Shown in pieces: positions 59,399 to 64,000 of a DNA stretch of 64,000 nucleotides; position 1 is the first letter of the stretch; every line of letters starts with the position of its first letter. The position numbers and the translations under genes were made by a program. The notes beneath the pieces are model-generated. The model had not been told where the DNA came from. It saw only the letters and a program-made list of their open reading frames with translations, and ran no database searches. Origin of the DNA: a bacterium. GTDB lineage: Bacteria > Pseudomonadota > Gammaproteobacteria > Nevskiales > OUC007. The stretch is from NCBI GenBank assembly GCA_018222345.1, contig JAAFAL010000001.1, positions 1-64,000 of the forward strand, in the 5' to 3' direction.

Positions 59399-60028
59399 AT
59401 GCCCACGCCCGACCCCGCCCCGCTGATCCAACTGGCCCTGCAACATGAAGCCTTGCGGCTGGGGCAGTTCACGCTCAAGTCAGGGCGCAACAGCCCATAT
59501 TTTTTCAACATGGCGCAACTGCACACTGGCCAGGCATTGCGCACTCTCGCCAGTGCCTATGCAGATGTGTTGCAGGGTGCCGACATCGACCTGTTGTTCG
59601 GCCCCGCCTACAAAGGCATCCCGCTGGTGGCCGCAGTTGCCACGGAGCTTGCTGGGCGCGGCGTTGACCTGCCTTGGGCCTTTAACCGAAAAGAAGCCAA
59701 GAACCACGGCGAAGGTGGCTCGCTGGTCGGCGCGCCCATCACTGGCCGGGTGGCGGTTCTGGACGACGTGCTGACGGCCGGAACTGCGATTCGCGAATCC
59801 GTGGGCATTATCCAGGCCGCGGGCGGCACGCCAGCCGTGGCTGTCATTGCACTCAACCGGCAAGAACCGGGCGCCGATGGCAGAACTGCGGTCGAAGCCC
59901 TATCGGCCGACACCGGGATGGCCGTACACAGCCTGTTCTCGGCCCGTGATATCGCCGACGCAGTCGCAGCCAGTCAGCCCGATGCTGCAGCGGCCATCCG
60001 CAAGCATTTGGCGGCGTTTGGCAACTGA
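59399..60028 (+). CDS. pyrE: Orotate phosphoribosyltransferase
   Basis: PyrE joins orotate to PRPP to form OMP, the step before PyrF. The 209-residue product has FTLKSGRNSPYFFNM, LFGPAYKGIPL and the PRPP loop VAVLDDVLTAGTAIRES. The ATG at 59399 matches the family N-terminus; an ATG 33 bases earlier lies in the promoter-like region. Confidence 0.97.
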   Translation: MPTPDPAPLIQLALQHEALRLGQFTLKSGRNSPYFFNMAQLHTGQALRTLASAYADVLQGADIDLLFGPAYKGIPLVAAVATELAGRGVDLPWAFNRKEAKNHGEGGSLVGAPITGRVAVLDDVLTAGTAIRESVGIIQAAGGTPAVAVIALNRQEPGADGRTAVEALSADTGMAVHSLFSARDIADAVAASQPDAAAAIRKHLAAFGN

Positions 60029-60181
60029 TTGAACCCAGCCGGCGGCCCCAGGAGGCCCCACGCGGCCTATCACCGACGTTAACAGCACCGGCAAAGCACG
60101 CTAGACTGCCAAAAAGGCTGGCGCCAATTGCCGTGCGTCAGCCGTAGCCTTGGTGGGGCAAGGCATGTTGAGGGCACGAGT

Positions 60182-60814
60182 ATGGGAATTGAATTTCTGG
60201 GATCACGGCGCTTAGTGCTGCTGGCACTGGCTGGCGCATTGCTTGCGCCAAGCTTGGCCGGCGCGCAAATGTACCGCTGGGTGGACGAAAACGGCCAAGT
60301 GCACTACGGCGACCGCGTACCACCCAAATACGCCAAGCAACAACGCGACGAGTTGAACGAGCGTGGCGTTGTCGTCGACTCCAAGGCACGCGAACTGACA
60401 GCCGACGAACGCGTCACCCAGCAACGCGCTGAACGCGAGGCGCAGGAAGCCAAACTGGCTGCAGCCGAACAGGCCCGCTACGACCGTTACTTGGTCACCA
60501 CATTTAGCAGCGTCACCGAAATCATCGAGCTGCGCGATGCGCGCTTGGCCACGCTAGACGGCCGGCTGGAATTGGCGCAGGAAAATTCCGCCAAGACCGA
60601 AAATACGCTGACCAAACTGATTGCCAAGCGTAAAAAGTTGCAAGCAGACTTGGAAGATGTCCCGGACAAGCTGCATAAGCAGATCAACAGTTTTGAGTCC
60701 GGCCTGCTCGACGGCATGCGCATCGTGCGCTCAATCCAGGATGACCGCGCCGAAACCGAGGCAAAGTTTCAACGCGACATTGAGCGGTATCTGGAACTGA
60801 CCAATCGGCGGTAG
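60182..60814 (+). CDS. DUF4124 exported coiled-coil protein
   Basis: This 210-residue exported protein has a signal peptide (LVLLALAGALLAPSLAGA). The DUF4124 domain follows directly: QMYRWVDENGQVHYGDRVPPKYA. The rest (about 65-210) is a charged helical or coiled-coil region (RAEREAQEAKLAAAEQ; KRKKLQADLEDVPDKLHKQ). Members are widespread in gammaproteobacteria but have no agreed function. The ATG at 60182 is chosen for the signal. Confidence 0.87.
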   Translation: MGIEFLGSRRLVLLALAGALLAPSLAGAQMYRWVDENGQVHYGDRVPPKYAKQQRDELNERGVVVDSKARELTADERVTQQRAEREAQEAKLAAAEQARYDRYLVTTFSSVTEIIELRDARLATLDGRLELAQENSAKTENTLTKLIAKRKKLQADLEDVPDKLHKQINSFESGLLDGMRIVRSIQDDRAETEAKFQRDIERYLELTNRR

Positions 60815-60838
60815 GCTCCCGCAAACATTGTTCTTGGT

Positions 60839-60972
60839 TGTCATTGCGAGGGCCGAAGGGCCGCGGCAATCTCATTGGGTGGCGGTTTCGTGACGAGATT
60901 GCCGCGCGCCTTCGATTCGCTGGGCGAACCACATTTAGCGCGCCCATTCGCGCGCAAGAATCACAATGACAG
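60839..60972. repeat. Palindromic intergenic repeat, TGTCATTGCGAG family, copy 5 (interrupted)
   Basis: It starts TGTCATTGCGAGGGCC and holds CGGCAATCTC / GAGATTGCCG, but about 40 extra bases (near 60921-60960) separate these from the terminal CAATGACAG. The remaining bases to 61028 hold nothing else I recognise. It lies between the convergent DUF4124 gene and argB. Confidence 0.75.
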
Positions 60973-61028
60973 CCAAATATGGGCACCAACCCCCTTGAGT
61001 GAAGGGGCGCAGCCGGCGCAATGACAGC

Positions 61029-62361
<1,333 letters not shown>

Positions 62362-62365
<4 letters not shown>

Positions 62366-63582
62366 GCGCTGTTGTCCTTGGAAGCTTGTTCGGTTGCGGC
62401 GGCCTGTCGCTTTGCGATCAAAGCCACCAGATCGCGCGCCAGCACGCCCTTGGGTGCCGGGCCGAGTTCTTGCTCGCCGCCCGGCCAGGCCACCCACAGG
62501 GCATTGTCGTCGGTGTCGAAACCTTTGCCGGCGCCAACCCAGTTGCCGGCAATCATGTCCAGCTTTTTGCGCTGCATTTTTCCGCGCGCGTAGGTTTGCA
62601 GGTCGTCGGTTTCGGCGGCGAAGCCGATGCTAAAAATGTCTGGGTGCTTGGCGGCCAAGTCGGCCAGAATGTCGGGGTTGCGGATCAGGTCGAGCTGCTG
62701 GCTGGCGGCATCTTTCTTGATTTTGCTATCGGCAGCAAAACCGGGCTTGTAGTCGGCCACTGCCGCAGTCGCGATAAATACATCGCAGCCCGGCGCGGCG
62801 TCCAGCGTCGCCTTGTGCATCTGCTCAGCGGTTTCCACATCAATGCGCGTCACCCCAGGCGGCGTGGGTTGCACAACCGGGCCGGCCACCAATGTGACCT
62901 TGGCGCCAGCGTCGGCGCAGGCCGCTGCCATGGCAAAGCCCATCTTGCCCGACGAACGATTGGTGATGAAGCGCACAGGATCAATCGGCTCGCGTGTGGG
63001 GCCGGCGGTGATCAGCACATGCTGGCCGGCCAGCACGCCCTCGCCGAACTGTGCGGCGCAGAATTCTTCCAACTCTGCAGGCTCGACCATGCGGCCGGGG
63101 CCGGTTTCGCGCTCGGCGAGTTCGCCCACCGCCGGGCCGATGAACTGCGCGCCACGGGCGGTGAGCTTTGAAACATTGTCTTGCGTGGCCGGGTTGGACC
63201 ACATCAGCCGGTTCATCGCCGGCGCAATGGCAATCGGCCGGTCGGTGGCCAGGCACAGCGTGGTGAGCAGGTCACTGCAATGCCCGCCGGCCAGCCGCGC
63301 AATGGTGTCGGCGCTGGCTGGTGCGATCAGGATCAGGTCAGCCCAGCGCGCCAGTTCAATGTGGCCCATGTTCAGCTCGGCCTGTTCGTCCCACAGGCTG
63401 GTACGCACGGCATTGCCGGACACTGCGGCCAGCGTCATCGCGGGGATGAAGCGCGTGGCGTTGTCGGTCATCACCACCTGTACCTGCGCGCCGCGTTTGA
63501 TCAGGCGGCGCACCAGTTCGGCGCATTTGTAAGCCGCAATGCCGCCGGTGACGCCCAGCAGGATGCGTTTATTGGCAAGCAT
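62362..63582 (-). CDS. coaBC: Bifunctional phosphopantothenoylcysteine decarboxylase/phosphopantothenate--cysteine ligase
   Basis: CoaBC carries out two steps of CoA synthesis. The 406-residue protein has an N-terminal flavin decarboxylase domain ([28 protein letters not shown]) and, from about residue 190, the CTP-dependent ligase domain ([26 protein letters not shown]). The ATG at 63582 is the family start; the longer open frame reads back into radC. It is divergent from radC. Confidence 0.97.
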
Positions 63583-63672
63583 GGCTGGCCTGTTGTTGAC
63601 GAAACTCACGTAAATTGTAGCGTGATGGGGCGCTTTTCGGCGTTGTGCGCGCACTTGAGTAACAATGGCCCT

Positions 63673-64000
63673 ATGGCAATTACCGATTGGCCCCACGCAC
63701 AGCGCCCGCGCGAGAAGCTGCTTGCGCGCGGCCCTGGCGCATTGTCCGACGCCGAATTGCTGGCGATTTTCCTCCGTACCGGGGTGGCTGGGCAGTCGGC
63801 CGTGGCCTTGGCACAGCAACTGCTCAATGACTTTGGTGGCCTGCGGCAATTGCTGGCTGCCAGCCGCACCGACTTCGTCGCTGGCAAGGGCTTGGGCGAT
63901 GCCAAATTTGCCCAACTGCAGGCGGTGCTTGAAATGGCGAGGCGGCACCTGGATGCCGAACTGCGTGAAGGTGACATGCTCGACACGCCACAGGCTGCCG
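63673..64000 (+). CDS. radC: RadC family protein, 3' end beyond window
   Basis: The first 109 codons of a RadC/DUF2466 protein begin [20 protein letters not shown] and contain [21 protein letters not shown] and [19 protein letters not shown], the N-terminal HhH region. The JAB-type metalloprotease domain lies outside the window. RadC's old assignment to repair is not well supported. It is divergent from coaBC, the standard gammaproteobacterial order. Confidence 0.93.
   Translation, partial: MAITDWPHAQRPREKLLARGPGALSDAELLAIFLRTGVAGQSAVALAQQLLNDFGGLRQLLAASRTDFVAGKGLGDAKFAQLQAVLEMARRHLDAELREGDMLDTPQAA

Overview
The window is a GC-rich, gene-dense bacterial chromosome segment from what looks like a gammaproteobacterium. 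The radC / coaBC-dut-argB / pyrE / xthA neighbourhood, minCDE, ubiE-ubiJ, hslVU and cyoE-ctaA support that class. The copies of tryptophan 2,3-dioxygenase, AmpG and KatG suggest a xanthomonad- or Nevskia-like aerobic lineage, but the sequence does not fix genus or family. I saw no tRNA, rRNA, CRISPR array, prophage or complete insertion sequence.

Layout, left to right. 1-5.5 kb: gltB (5' end outside the window) and gltD. 5.5-11.9 kb: pyrF and hemE, flanked by two large convergent genes for lipoproteins of unknown function. 12-16.8 kb: a coniferyl-aldehyde-dehydrogenase-like enzyme and a type-2 isoleucyl-tRNA synthetase with a swapped GVHH signature. 16.9-24.6 kb (minus strand): the most distinctive block, an extracytoplasmic redox cluster. 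It runs DUF1592-type lipoprotein with cytochrome c and CBM2 domains, Tat-exported DUF1552 protein, TlpA-like thioredoxin, the DUF4266 mini-lipoprotein, DUF3570 protein, ApbE flavin transferase and a PlsC-like acyltransferase. 24.7-31.9 kb: QueD-like protein, gltX, M23 peptidase, crotonase, YitT protein and a KatG with a signal peptide.

32-45.3 kb: DUF4334 protein, an M28 peptidase remnant, cyoE-ctaA, a DMT transporter, an unknown membrane protein, an AT-rich single-gene nuclease islet, ubiJ, ubiE, a DUF971 gene, hslU, hslV, a hydrolase, a DsbA-fold isomerase and minCDE. 45.3-54.4 kb: MsrA, a sodium:solute symporter, a patatin phospholipase, a GNAT enzyme, a FecR/LysM-like protein, prkB, trmB, thiG and thiS. 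54.4-64 kb: purD, the operon xthA-ampG-Rieske-kynA, a MITE-like element sitting on the xthA start codon, pyrE, a DUF4124 gene, argB, dut, coaBC and the start of radC.

Most genes are housekeeping: nitrogen assimilation, pyrimidine, heme, ubiquinone, thiamine and CoA synthesis, translation, division and proteolysis. The accessory interest lies in the ApbE/DUF3570/DUF4266/DUF1592 cluster, the nuclease islet, the MITE and two families of small palindromic intergenic repeats: a 'TGTCATTGCGAG' type and a 'TTCCCGCGAAAGCGGGAA' type.
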